A stretch of 64,000 nucleotides of DNA, from positions 270,125-334,124 of the forward strand of contig NZ_JAAWWK010000005.1 in the NCBI RefSeq assembly GCF_012272835.1. Reading direction: 5' to 3'. A model generated the notes under the pieces. It made no database searches, was not told where the DNA came from, and was given only the letters and a program-made list of their open reading frames with translations. Numbering within the stretch: the first letter of the stretch is position 1; each line of letters starts with the position of its first letter. Origin of the DNA: Spongiibacter thalassae. GTDB lineage: Bacteria > Pseudomonadota > Gammaproteobacteria > Pseudomonadales > Spongiibacteraceae. Below, in pieces: positions 18,207-27,745 of the stretch. The position numbers were made by a program, and so were the translations under genes.

Positions 18207-19202
18207 ATGAATACAATGCAAAATCAGTTGGTTAGTGATAGTGCGATTTCCACCTTGGGTTGGCAGCCTCGAGCCAGCTATCAGTTGGAGTGTTTTCGTG
18301 AATGGAAGGATTTTGTGCGTGATAACTTTCCATGGTTAGAGTTTAAAAATAATAGTCGCGAGCGCTTTTCTGCGGAGGTCTCTTCACAAGCTGTTGGCAG
18401 TTCCAGTTTGAGCTTGTTACGGGTGCCTGAGGGCGAGGTTAAGCGTACGCGCCATCTCGCAGAGCTGACTGATCATGGGTTGATCAAGATCATGTGGCAA
18501 CTGAGTGGCAGCTTGCGGCTGGAGCAGGATAAAAACAGCTGCATCCTTATGCCGGGTCAAGCCACAGTCTGTGATAGTTCACGTCCGTATAAAATTGAAA
18601 TGTCAGAGAAGGCAAAATTTGCGGTACTGATGCTGCCGCACAGCTATTGTGCGGGGTGGGAGCATATATCGGAGTCTGTGTGTGGCACTGAGTTGTATAA
18701 GGGAGCATCGTCCAGATCTATTTTGGGGACATTGATGGCCTTGACTGCTGCCAATCGTGGTGACGAAGAAGATGATGTCGAAGCTGTACTTGATGCATTG
18801 CAAACCATGGTCACCAAACTGCTGTATCGCTCCGCAGAACAGATGGGCGTGCATTCATTCGAAGATAGGCGCTTGAATAAGGCGAGAGACATTATTGTTC
18901 GAAATATTTCGAACAGTCATTTTGGGCCGGATGAGCTGGCGTCGGAAATGTGTATGTCGCGCCGGTCGCTGTATATGCTGTTTGAAGAAATTGATACTAC
19001 TCCGGTTAAAATGATTCGCGAAATCCGCTTGGAAGCGGCAATGCGTGTGCTGTTGGATAGTCAGCAAAGCGGCCGCAAGATTACTGATATTGCCTTTGAT
19101 TCCGGTTTCAATGAATACGCCACATTCACCCGATTATTTAAATCGCAATTCGGAAAGACTCCCAGTGAGTTTCGCAATAATCCCGGAAGGAATGTAGGAT
19201 AG
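18207..19202 (+). CDS. AraC-family regulator, FeaR-like
   Basis: A 331-residue regulator with an N-terminal AraC-binding-like sensing domain (about 20-200) and a C-terminal double helix-turn-helix (about 225-325) including FGPDELASEMCMSRRSLYM and the second motif ITDIAFDSGFNEYATFTRLF. This architecture matches FeaR, which activates phenylacetaldehyde dehydrogenase genes in E. coli. AAAGGTATCAC precedes the ATG. Located between the isomerase and the reductase, it probably activates one or both sides of the aryl-epoxide/aldehyde branch (inference). Confidence 0.88.
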   Translation: MNTMQNQLVSDSAISTLGWQPRASYQLECFREWKDFVRDNFPWLEFKNNSRERFSAEVSSQAVGSSSLSLLRVPEGEVKRTRHLAELTDHGLIKIMWQLSGSLRLEQDKNSCILMPGQATVCDSSRPYKIEMSEKAKFAVLMLPHSYCAGWEHISESVCGTELYKGASSRSILGTLMALTAANRGDEEDDVEAVLDALQTMVTKLLYRSAEQMGVHSFEDRRLNKARDIIVRNISNSHFGPDELASEMCMSRRSLYMLFEEIDTTPVKMIREIRLEAAMRVLLDSQQSGRKITDIAFDSGFNEYATFTRLFKSQFGKTPSEFRNNPGRNVG

Positions 19203-19316
19203 CGCAACACAAATAGTCGCGCCGCACTGTTTGTCATTCGTATTGCACTGATAGCCACGTCGTGTCAGTTTGACTGATACATGCTTTGAAATATAACTCC
19301 AATCAAAAGGTGTTCT

Positions 19317-20345
19317 ATGTCAATGATAAACAAATGTGTCGTCCTGAAAGAACGGCCCCGCTTTCAAATCCCCACCGAGAAATGTTTCCGGGTTGAAGAA
19401 TCCCTCATTCGACAACCCGGAAGCGGTGAATTGCTAATACAAACCACTTCTTTGGGTATGGACCCATACCTGTTCTCAAAAGTCAAAAAAGTCTCCGAGC
19501 AGGCCAGGCCCATTGGTATTGGAGATGTGATGTATGGTGCAACTGTCGGCCGGGTCATTGCGTCCAATGTGCCTGAGTTCAAGGAAGAAGATTACGTATA
19601 CGGTCTGTGGGGTTGGCAGGAGTATTACATCAGCTCAGGTAGCGACATAAAAAAAATAGACCCGGATGTGCCGTCGCCCTCTTATATGCTCGGCTCCCTG
19701 GGTGCTGCGGGTTTTGGTGCGTACTTGGCTAACCGCAATGTGTTGAATATAAAGCCCGGTGACAAGGTGTTTTGTAGCGCGGCAACAGGCGCGCTAGGGC
19801 AGATGATTGGTCAATTAGCCCGACTCAAGGGCGGAGAAGTCTACGGTACTGCGGGTAGTGAAGAAAAGTGTGAGCTTGCCGTAGCTCAAATGGGGTATAC
19901 CGCTTGTTTCAATCATGCTGACAAAGATCTTGGTGGCACTATTGGCAGGGCAATTGATGGCGGCATTGACGCCATGATGGTATCGGCAGGGGGGCGCAGC
20001 TTTGACGCGGCCTTTCCGTTGATGGCGCTCAATGGCAGGGTTGCGGTGTGTGGCCTGATGGCGCTGTATTCCATGATGGAATTGCCTGCTGGTCCGGATC
20101 GCACGATGGCGGTGTTGAACGAAATACTGCTCAAGCGCCTTCGTGTCGAGGGCTCTCTTGTGCTGGATTACCTGAATACTGATATCCACCGTGAGTTTCT
20201 GCAGGAAATGTCAGCCTGGATCCGGCTCGGCGCGATCAAGCCGGTGGAGCACGTCACGACTGGGCTGGAGAATGCTCCAGTTGCACTTCGCGAGCTATTC
20301 GAAGGCCGAAATATCGGTAAATCCATTGTGAAAGTGAGCGAATGA
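19317..20345 (+). CDS. CurA-type NADP-dependent medium-chain reductase
   Basis: A 342-residue zinc-independent MDR-family oxidoreductase similar to curcumin/leukotriene B4 reductases that reduce activated C=C bonds. The N-terminal GroES-like part contains LGMDPYLFSKV; the Rossmann part contains GDKVFCSAATGALGQMIGQ and YGTAGSEEKCELA. There is no zinc-ligand signature. AAAAGGTGTTCT precedes ATG. Its natural substrate is unknown; in this island it might reduce an unsaturated aryl aldehyde or ketone. Confidence 0.88.
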   Translation: MSMINKCVVLKERPRFQIPTEKCFRVEESLIRQPGSGELLIQTTSLGMDPYLFSKVKKVSEQARPIGIGDVMYGATVGRVIASNVPEFKEEDYVYGLWGWQEYYISSGSDIKKIDPDVPSPSYMLGSLGAAGFGAYLANRNVLNIKPGDKVFCSAATGALGQMIGQLARLKGGEVYGTAGSEEKCELAVAQMGYTACFNHADKDLGGTIGRAIDGGIDAMMVSAGGRSFDAAFPLMALNGRVAVCGLMALYSMMELPAGPDRTMAVLNEILLKRLRVEGSLVLDYLNTDIHREFLQEMSAWIRLGAIKPVEHVTTGLENAPVALRELFEGRNIGKSIVKVSE

Positions 20346-20503
20346 TACCGTGCGTGCACGGTATGTCACTCGGTTTGCACAGTGAGATAGGCCTGTATTT
20401 CGATAGTGCGGGACACTTTGAATGTGCGTAATGCCGGTGTCAGGCCCTGCTCGGGGTGCTCAGGTAAGCGGCTGATTCAATAAATATACGAAGTAGTGAT
20501 TTT

Positions 20504-22993
20504 ATGGATAACTTAAGTTTCAAACTTGCAAAGTTAGTGATAGCAAAGCGCGCATATGTAGCAATTGCGTTCGTGCTCATCACAATCTTTATGGCGATCG
20601 GTGTGCCCAAGGTAGATATCAGGACTATTTTTGCCGACCTGCTACCAGCAGATGATCAATTTGTCCAGACCTTTAAGGATCATCCTAACTTTGGTAACCC
20701 GCTGACGATCACAGTCATGGTGAAGCGTACAGACGGTCAGCTGATCTATAACGAGGACACGCTGGAGAAGGTGTGGAACCTGACGCGTGATATAGACCTG
20801 ATCGAAGGCGTGGATCACGATCGAATCATTTCCATCACCACAGAGAAGGCGAATTATGCTGAAGCGACCTCGATGGGTGTGGAAATGCAGCCGCTTATGG
20901 GGGATAGAATCCCGCGTGGCGAGGAAGAGCTGAATGATCTCCAGCGCCGTGTAGAGCGCTCGCCAATGGCGCGTACCTATCTGGTGTCGGCCAATGAAAA
21001 GGCTACGCTGATCCGCGCTGGCTTTCACGAGCATTTGCTGGACTATGGCCACGTGTTTAACGAAGTCCAAAAGCTGGCGGAAGCAGCAAGTGATGACGAA
21101 CACTCCATTCGTGTAGTTGGGCAGCCGGTCTTGACCGGATGGATCTACCTGCTGCAGGAGCAGACCTACGCTATCTTCGCTGTAACCGTCGGGTTGCTGT
21201 TGCTGGCGTTGGTGTTTTACATGCGGAATCTGGCCGGTATCACCACGCCCATTATCTGTAGTCTTGTTGCCGCTACCTGGGGTTTTGGTTTGGTCGGTTG
21301 GCTGGAGTCGCCGATCGAGCCGCTGCTGATGGTGGTACCTCTGCTGCTAATCGCGCGCTCCTTTTCCCACTGTGTTCAATACACTGAGCGCTTTTACGAA
21401 GTGTTTCATGAGCTGAAAGATCGGCGTTTGGCGTCAGAGGCGACGCTTGCAGTGATGATGGCGCCGAGTGTCTTCGGCATCATTACAGATACCCTGGCAA
21501 TACTGTGTATCGGTGTCGCGCCAATCCCTGCCATGCAACGCTTTGCACTATTCTGCGGATTCTGGGCCTTCTTCCTCATTCCTACTGGTGTAATGCTGAT
21601 CGCAGTATTGTTGTCCTACATGCCTACTCCTAAAAACATCGACTCGATTATCGGAGGGAATGTGAATGACAAAGGCATTCACGGCATGCAGAAAAAGGCC
21701 CTTAAAGCTATTGGTGCGTTGATTACCGGTAACGTCAAGCGCACCCGTGTCACCGCTGCAGTGACCGTCGTCGTCTCTCTGGTTGTCATTGTTGTGTCAC
21801 GCCAGGTGGCGATCGGTAACCCGACTGAAGGCAGTAATTTGCTGTGGAATAACTCCGAATTCAATGTGGGCACGCGTGATGTGAATGACCACTTTCCCGG
21901 TGTAAATTCCCTTGAAATCATTTTGGAAGCGAAAGATCCGGATAATGTTCAGGCCCGCGCGGCACGTAGCAAGGAAGCTTATGAGGTATCCAAGCAAATC
22001 GTGCGTAGTGTCATGAGTAGTGAGAGCCCGGCTAAAGCGACCAGAACATTTTCCGACTTTATGGAAGAAGGTTCGCGCCTCTATTCAGGCGGTCATCCTG
22101 CATGGTTGTCACTGGACCCAACAGACCGTGCGGTCAATGCAGCCGGGGTTGCGGTGGCCTTTGGGCAGAACCCGCTTAACTTTGCTGATGTCACCGACTT
22201 CCAGTTTCAGCACAGTGCAGTGTCACTGTTCTATCGAGACAACAAGCAAGAGACGATCGACGCTGCATTGAAAGTTGCCAGAGAGGCCGTTGCCGAAGTC
22301 GGCGACGATCACGAAACTATCAACGTCCGAATGGCTTCCGGGACTATCGCACTGCAAGAAGCTCAGAACCAGGTGGTGAAGCGCTATGAGTGGATCATGC
22401 TCGGCTTGGCGTGTGTGGCGATATTCCTTATTGCCTCGTTTGCTTACAAATCGTTTGTTGCTTCCATCATTTTGTTAATCCCGGTTGTGTTGGCCAACTT
22501 CTATCTGACTGCTGCCATGCATCTGCTGGGTATTGGTCTGGATATTAACTCGGTTATGGTGGCAGTGCTCGGTGTTGGAGTAGGTATCGACTACGGTATT
22601 TATCTGCTGTCACGGATCTGTGAGGAATACAGTGCGCAAGGTGAAAGTTGGGAAAAGGCAATTGTTGAAGCCCTAACGACTACAGGCAAAGCCATTATGT
22701 TCACAGCTTCAATTATGCTGGTAGGTATCCTTCCCTGGTACTTCTTGTCTGATTTGAAATTCATGGCTGATATGGGGCTGCTGTTGTCATCTGTCATGTT
22801 GATCAACATGGTGCTGGCGCTGCTGGTACTGCCGCTGATCGTCTATGTGGTGAAACCCAGGTTTGTAACGCGCAATGACCTGATGGTTGGTGAGAGTCTG
22901 GACATGTCTTGGTTCAACGAAGACAAAGCCCTTGGGAAATCAAACACGAATAGCTTGCGTGGCAGTGAGCTGAACGTGAATACGCTTCAATAA
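20504..22993 (+). CDS. MMPL/RND-family transporter
   Basis: An 829-residue inner-membrane transporter with the RND/MMPL plan: TM1 near residue 20, a large periplasmic loop, a bundle of five or six helices at about 225-370, TM7 near 415, a second periplasmic loop, and a final bundle at about 625-780. GVGVGIDYGIYLLSR is the typical second-half TM4 motif. Such proteins export or move lipids and hydrophobic compounds. It heads a run of four exported proteins on the same strand with short gaps, so I infer a common hydrophobic-compound transport or envelope system. Confidence 0.9.
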   Translation: MDNLSFKLAKLVIAKRAYVAIAFVLITIFMAIGVPKVDIRTIFADLLPADDQFVQTFKDHPNFGNPLTITVMVKRTDGQLIYNEDTLEKVWNLTRDIDLIEGVDHDRIISITTEKANYAEATSMGVEMQPLMGDRIPRGEEELNDLQRRVERSPMARTYLVSANEKATLIRAGFHEHLLDYGHVFNEVQKLAEAASDDEHSIRVVGQPVLTGWIYLLQEQTYAIFAVTVGLLLLALVFYMRNLAGITTPIICSLVAATWGFGLVGWLESPIEPLLMVVPLLLIARSFSHCVQYTERFYEVFHELKDRRLASEATLAVMMAPSVFGIITDTLAILCIGVAPIPAMQRFALFCGFWAFFLIPTGVMLIAVLLSYMPTPKNIDSIIGGNVNDKGIHGMQKKALKAIGALITGNVKRTRVTAAVTVVVSLVVIVVSRQVAIGNPTEGSNLLWNNSEFNVGTRDVNDHFPGVNSLEIILEAKDPDNVQARAARSKEAYEVSKQIVRSVMSSESPAKATRTFSDFMEEGSRLYSGGHPAWLSLDPTDRAVNAAGVAVAFGQNPLNFADVTDFQFQHSAVSLFYRDNKQETIDAALKVAREAVAEVGDDHETINVRMASGTIALQEAQNQVVKRYEWIMLGLACVAIFLIASFAYKSFVASIILLIPVVLANFYLTAAMHLLGIGLDINSVMVAVLGVGVGIDYGIYLLSRICEEYSAQGESWEKAIVEALTTTGKAIMFTASIMLVGILPWYFLSDLKFMADMGLLLSSVMLINMVLALLVLPLIVYVVKPRFVTRNDLMVGESLDMSWFNEDKALGKSNTNSLRGSELNVNTLQ

Positions 22994-23075
22994 AGTATCA
23001 ACCTTGAATGCATCCGTCCGTCCGCAGGCGGCTCAACAACTGCGGTCAACTTGAAGAATAAATCTGGAGGTAGTT

Positions 23076-24467
23076 ATGCACATTCGTAAATATGACATGA
23101 ATTTTAGCCGACGCCAGTTGTTGAAAGGTATGGCTGCCGGTGCGGCTGCAGGGGTGTTAATGCCGCTGGAGAAAGTTCTGGCGAAAGACATGAGCTTGCT
23201 CAAGGCCTATCCTGATGAGCTTTACTCAATCGATGATCAAACAAAAGGAAAAATCAGCGTAGGCGATTACATCACCGCAAACAATGTTGAACATGCCAAG
23301 CACTTGCTGGACCCCTCTGTATACGACCAGATTAAAAATGAAGGTCGTCGTATTAAGGTCAGAGCGCCGACCACGGATCTTCGTCAATTGTTCAATCATT
23401 CTTACTACGAAGCGATGCAACGGAATTTAGCCGAAGGTCGAACTGGTAAGTTTGATGCTAAAGGTAATGTAGTCGACTCTAGTGGTAAAGCTTGGGGCGG
23501 CGGATTGCCGTTTACTAGTCCAAAAACGGGTAAGGAAATTTGGGCCAATATGGCCATGAGCTGGGGACGTGCCGATGCAAATACTTACGCCATCCGCCAG
23601 TGGGATTACGGTGCAGGTGGCAACCTGGAATACGAATACGATTTCCAGTGGGTTGAGCTGCAAATGCAGGCCCGAACCGACCGCAAAATCTTCCGTGGCT
23701 ATGATAATGAAATTCGTCGCCAGTGTGTTTACTTCAGTAACTCAGCAGACGTTCGTGGCACATCGTTCCTCAGTAACTGGGCCTACGATCAGTCTGTTAT
23801 ACCCGACCTCTACGGCTATTTGCCTGAATTCCGCCGGGTACGTCAGTTCCCTGCAAACCAGCGCTTCGAGCCGCTAATTCCGGGCGCTACCTGGTTCCTG
23901 ACTGACCCATGGGCTGCTGGCGACCCGTTCCTGACTTGGGGTAACCACAAAATCACTGACCGCAAGCCTATGTTGCTCGCATGTAACGGTAACTTCGGTA
24001 GCACTGATGACAACTGGGAGCCTAAAACCCAGGAAAATAATCCCAAATTCTGGGAAACCGAGTACGAAATGTGTCCCGATGTCATCGTGACAGAATGTGA
24101 ACCGGTCGGATACCCGCGTTCGCCTGTAAGTAAGAAGCAGGTTTTCGCCGATGCGCGTAACAGTGTGCCCTGTGGTTGTATGCGTTACGACCGTCAAGGC
24201 AAGTTGTGGGCGAACTTCGAGATGGCCTTCGGTCAATTTGTTGGCGGTGGTAAGGATGGCAATCGCGTTGTGATGAGTGCAGATGGCAAGACGCCGGCGT
24301 GGTCCTGGACCTATGTCATGATCTATGACCACCAAAATAAGCGCATGTCAAAAACCCACCATGCGAAGAAAGGTGTCGGTACTGAATCCCGCTTTGACAT
24401 TGATGAAGATTGGTTGTTCGAGACCTACTGCACTCAGCAGGCCTTGCAATCTCTGGGTCGTGCGTAA
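23076..24467 (+). CDS. DUF1329 protein with twin-arginine signal (first copy)
   Basis: A 463-residue exported protein. The N-terminus has a Tat signal (FSRRQLLKGMAAGAAAGVLM) ending near AKD. The mature part is DUF1329, with WGGGLPF, FRRVRQFPANQRFEPL and PWAAGDPFLTWGN stretches. Members resemble LolB-like lipid-binding folds by family description and go with DUF1302 and MMPL genes. GGAGGT lies directly before ATG 23076. It has a clear paralogue at 27746-29116 that shares the RQFP.NQRFEPL and AWAAGDP.LTWGN elements. Confidence 0.9.
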   Translation: MHIRKYDMNFSRRQLLKGMAAGAAAGVLMPLEKVLAKDMSLLKAYPDELYSIDDQTKGKISVGDYITANNVEHAKHLLDPSVYDQIKNEGRRIKVRAPTTDLRQLFNHSYYEAMQRNLAEGRTGKFDAKGNVVDSSGKAWGGGLPFTSPKTGKEIWANMAMSWGRADANTYAIRQWDYGAGGNLEYEYDFQWVELQMQARTDRKIFRGYDNEIRRQCVYFSNSADVRGTSFLSNWAYDQSVIPDLYGYLPEFRRVRQFPANQRFEPLIPGATWFLTDPWAAGDPFLTWGNHKITDRKPMLLACNGNFGSTDDNWEPKTQENNPKFWETEYEMCPDVIVTECEPVGYPRSPVSKKQVFADARNSVPCGCMRYDRQGKLWANFEMAFGQFVGGGKDGNRVVMSADGKTPAWSWTYVMIYDHQNKRMSKTHHAKKGVGTESRFDIDEDWLFETYCTQQALQSLGRA

Positions 24468-24535
24468 GTTGCAGTAGAAAAAGATAGTCGGCGGTTAATC
24501 TGGCCGCTGGCTATTCCAGTAATGATAGGAATAAC

Positions 24536-25561
24536 ATGATGAGAATAATGTCATTCGCTCAAAAGCCACTGCTGACGTCAATATTTTTGCTAGTCAGTTG
24601 TTTTGGTATTCCAGCGGCATTTGCCGATAAGTCAGCAAAACTCGTCTCGACGCAAACTCCAACAGACAGGCTTTTCGATATTGAAATGTTGGGCAATGTA
24701 GGTTACGCCGTTGGTGAGGCTGGTTTGATCATGAAGACTACAGATGGTGGTGAAACCTGGGAGAAAGAGCAAAGTAATACCACGCTCGCGCTGACCAATA
24801 TCTCCCTGACTAGCAAAGGTGCTGTGGCAGTCGGACAGCTTGGAGAGGTTGTCGTGAATGCTAATTGGCAGGGCTGGAAGCGATTGTCGACCAATACTGA
24901 TCTTCGCCTGCTTGGCGTTGATATGAATAGCGATGGATTAGCTATCGCTGTCGGCGCATTTGGGACCTTGATGCGTTCGCAAGATGGCGGAAACAGTTGG
25001 CAGTTGCTTACGCCAGATTGGGCGCCACTCTATGACTCGGGGAAAGGTGATACCGCTGTAATACGCGATGAGCCGACAAATTACGTCGTCCGCGTGTTTG
25101 ATGATGGCCGCATTCTCATTGGTGGGGAATACGGTACGTTGCTGACCTCTGAAGATGGCGGTGAGTCTTTTAGCGTGACTTATCGCCACCCTGAAGTGGG
25201 TGATGTCATTGCCCCCACATTATTTGATCTCAAGTTCTATGAAGACGTGGCCTTCGCTGTTGGACAGTCTGGTTTGGTATTGGTTTCGAAAGATGAAGGT
25301 CGTACCTGGTCTCCCCACAATAGCCCGACGAAATCCAGCTTGTTTGCCGTAACGGGTGATCAGAGCGGCAATATCTTTGCCATTGGTCAGCGCATTTCCG
25401 TAGTTAGCGACGACTATGGTCAAAACTGGAAAGTGTTTGATGCCTTGGATATTAGCTTGAACTGGTATGCCGGTCTGGAAAATAAAGGTGATCTGGCCAC
25501 AGAAAATTTGCTGGCCGTTGGTCACAGCGCACGGATTCTCTCATTAAATCCATTTAAATAA
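24536..25561 (+). CDS. YCF48/BNR-repeat exported beta-propeller protein
   Basis: A 341-residue protein with a Sec signal peptide (hydrophobic core SIFLLVSCFGIPAAFA) and repeated motifs of the YCF48/BNR type: MKTTDGGETWEKE, MRSQDGGNSWQLL, LTSEDGGESFSV, VSKDEGRTWSPH and VSDDYGQNWKVF. These indicate a periplasmic six- to seven-bladed propeller, often a chaperone or assembly factor. AGGAA precedes the start. It sits between DUF1329 and DUF1302 and probably helps assemble or serve them. Confidence 0.88.
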   Translation: MMRIMSFAQKPLLTSIFLLVSCFGIPAAFADKSAKLVSTQTPTDRLFDIEMLGNVGYAVGEAGLIMKTTDGGETWEKEQSNTTLALTNISLTSKGAVAVGQLGEVVVNANWQGWKRLSTNTDLRLLGVDMNSDGLAIAVGAFGTLMRSQDGGNSWQLLTPDWAPLYDSGKGDTAVIRDEPTNYVVRVFDDGRILIGGEYGTLLTSEDGGESFSVTYRHPEVGDVIAPTLFDLKFYEDVAFAVGQSGLVLVSKDEGRTWSPHNSPTKSSLFAVTGDQSGNIFAIGQRISVVSDDYGQNWKVFDALDISLNWYAGLENKGDLATENLLAVGHSARILSLNPFK

Positions 25562-25600
25562 CGCGGTTAATAAGCGGTAGATAGGTGAGGACTCAATAAC

Positions 25601-27652
25601 ATGAAAAAGACGTATCGACGTGTGGCGCCGGCTTTGCTGGTGTCTCTTGGAGGTCTTCTGGCAAGTCATGCTCAAGCTGAGAGCGGGATTCAGGAGCTGT
25701 GGGATAGAACGACGTTTCTGGGACAGATTCGTCTTGATGCTGCCTACAAGACCAATGATGAGCAGAACCCGTACAACCAAAATGCTTTTCCTTTTCAGGA
25801 TGTTGCTGTTGAAAGACAGGCATACTTGCCGCCAGATCTTGGTGGTGGTAGCTGGGGGGCAGTGCCCTTGATGGCGGACCCTCTGGGTCTAATTCCAACC
25901 AATGATACAATTCGCAGAGATGATAGAGTCTACTTCGAAGACTATGAAACTAATCAGTTGAACCTGCGCTTCAGCGGTGAAATGGATATGCGTTTCAATC
26001 GCGAATGGCGTATGAATGTCAAGATGCGAGCCATTTTCGACCCTGTAGTGCATGAGGGCTTCAACGCCGGGATGTTTAGCAATGACCAAGGTGGGATTGC
26101 TTCCGGTGGGGGAGATCGCTATGCGGACACCGGCGAAACCAATTTTTACGAAGCGAAAAGCCGTACCGGCGAAAATCTAAACCCTTTTGAAGTTGCTGGT
26201 CGTGACTATATGGTAGATTTTCCGACTTTTATTCTGAATTACAAGTCTGGAAAGTATGACCTTCGCTTTGGTCTGCAACAAATCGCCTGGGGGCAGGCGG
26301 TATTTTTCCGAACGTTCGACGTTGCCAACAGTCTGGATTTGCGCCGTCACTTGATTCTCGATCGGGGGATTGAGGAATTTGAAGACGAACGTGTGCCGAA
26401 GCTAGCCTTGCGCGGTACAGTGCAGGCCACAAGAAACGTAATTTTTGACGCCTATATAGGTAAGTTTCAGCCGGATATCTTACCTAATCCCAATACCCCG
26501 TATAACGTTGTGCCTTCACAGTTCTACAAACCATTGGATAACTACCACAGCGGTGGTTACGACAACAAGTTGGATGCCGGTTTTCGCTTGAAAGGCGACT
26601 ATGGCAACTGGAGCTGGCAGGCAATGGCGGTCAGTCGCTACAACCCGCTTGGTGTATTTAGTTGGGCAGAAAGTGGCATTGAGAAGGGGCTAAGCCCTTG
26701 GGGTGGATCAGTCGGTGCGGCAGTTGAAGCGGCCTACTTAAGTAAGCCTCAGTGCCAGGGCGAACAAAACCCCTATGACAACTTCTGTCGTCTTTATGGC
26801 AGTGTCGGAGAGGCCTTGGGACACACGCCATTCACTGTTGGTCCCGGCGGTGTGTACAGCGACAAAGAATGGTTCTCAACTGCAGCTAGCGTGCGTTTAC
26901 ATGGTGTGGATGTGTTGAACCGAGCCATTGCAGATTTTCCCGCATTGCGTGATGTATTTGCATCACCAGTCAACAATGTCGAAGAAGCCAGTGCATTGTT
27001 GAACACTTTTTTCATCGGTGCGGGTGGCAGTATCCGTGGTAACGTTGAGCGTGACTACTACCGTGAAGACGTATTTGGCTTGGGGCTGGGCTACGTCACC
27101 TCTACAGAGGATGTGAATTCCTTCTGGGATCAAATCATACTCAACTTGGAAGTGCAGTATGCGCCTGAGCGTCGCTTCACGTCTCCCGACTTGAGCCAGG
27201 ATGGCATTGAAACCGACGAGGTGATTGTGACGCTGGTTGCAGAGAAATGGTATCGCTGGACTGAAAGCTTCCCAGCGGCCTATCTCGTCGGTCAATTTAT
27301 GCATCGCAGTGAAAGTGATCTGGTCGGTCTTCATCTTTCCGGCTATGGCGGAAACGTAGGCAACACTGACCCCAAATTGCCCGAAGGAATCGATAGTGCA
27401 AACTACCTTGTATTTGCTGGCTTCCAGCCATGGCCAAACCGTAAGTTTATCGCCGAGTGGGCCTTCCTCTACGATGTAGAAGGCGGGTTGTTGGCTCAAC
27501 CTCTGATCAAGTGGAATCCGGGTCGAGGAATGAGTGTTGACCTGTATTACAACTATGTCACTGGTGATCTCCACGGCGATGGCACCAGTACTCTGACTCG
27601 CGCAATAGACCATGTTGAAGAAGTAGGTATGCGTTTCACTTACCAATTGTAA
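25601..27652 (+). CDS. DUF1302 outer-membrane-type protein
   Basis: A 683-residue protein with a Sec signal (VAPALLVSLGGLLASHAQA). The rest is rich in alternating aromatic beta strands, such as QLNLRFSGEMDMRFNREWRM, and ends with the strand EEVGMRFTYQL, suggesting an outer-membrane beta-barrel. DUF1302 genes are habitual partners of DUF1329 and are found in degraders of hydrophobic substrates. A terminator follows at 27699-27727, so it ends the MMPL-led transcript. Confidence 0.9.
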   Translation: MKKTYRRVAPALLVSLGGLLASHAQAESGIQELWDRTTFLGQIRLDAAYKTNDEQNPYNQNAFPFQDVAVERQAYLPPDLGGGSWGAVPLMADPLGLIPTNDTIRRDDRVYFEDYETNQLNLRFSGEMDMRFNREWRMNVKMRAIFDPVVHEGFNAGMFSNDQGGIASGGGDRYADTGETNFYEAKSRTGENLNPFEVAGRDYMVDFPTFILNYKSGKYDLRFGLQQIAWGQAVFFRTFDVANSLDLRRHLILDRGIEEFEDERVPKLALRGTVQATRNVIFDAYIGKFQPDILPNPNTPYNVVPSQFYKPLDNYHSGGYDNKLDAGFRLKGDYGNWSWQAMAVSRYNPLGVFSWAESGIEKGLSPWGGSVGAAVEAAYLSKPQCQGEQNPYDNFCRLYGSVGEALGHTPFTVGPGGVYSDKEWFSTAASVRLHGVDVLNRAIADFPALRDVFASPVNNVEEASALLNTFFIGAGGSIRGNVERDYYREDVFGLGLGYVTSTEDVNSFWDQIILNLEVQYAPERRFTSPDLSQDGIETDEVIVTLVAEKWYRWTESFPAAYLVGQFMHRSESDLVGLHLSGYGGNVGNTDPKLPEGIDSANYLVFAGFQPWPNRKFIAEWAFLYDVEGGLLAQPLIKWNPGRGMSVDLYYNYVTGDLHGDGTSTLTRAIDHVEEVGMRFTYQL

Positions 27653-27698
27653 TGAGCTCAACCCAGTGGGACGGGTGATTCCTGCCGATCACCCTTTT

Positions 27699-27727
27699 GC
27701 CGGTCGCCTTTAGCGACCGGCTTTTTT
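27699..27727 (+). terminator. Rho-independent terminator after the DUF1302 gene
   Basis: A perfect 9-bp stem GCCGGTCGC (27699-27707) with GCGACCGGC (27713-27721), five-base loop, then six T. It lies only 19 bases before the next gene, so the second DUF1329 copy is either expressed by read-through or from a promoter inside this short space. Confidence 0.9.
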
Positions 27728-27745
27728 GCATCAGGGGACTACGAC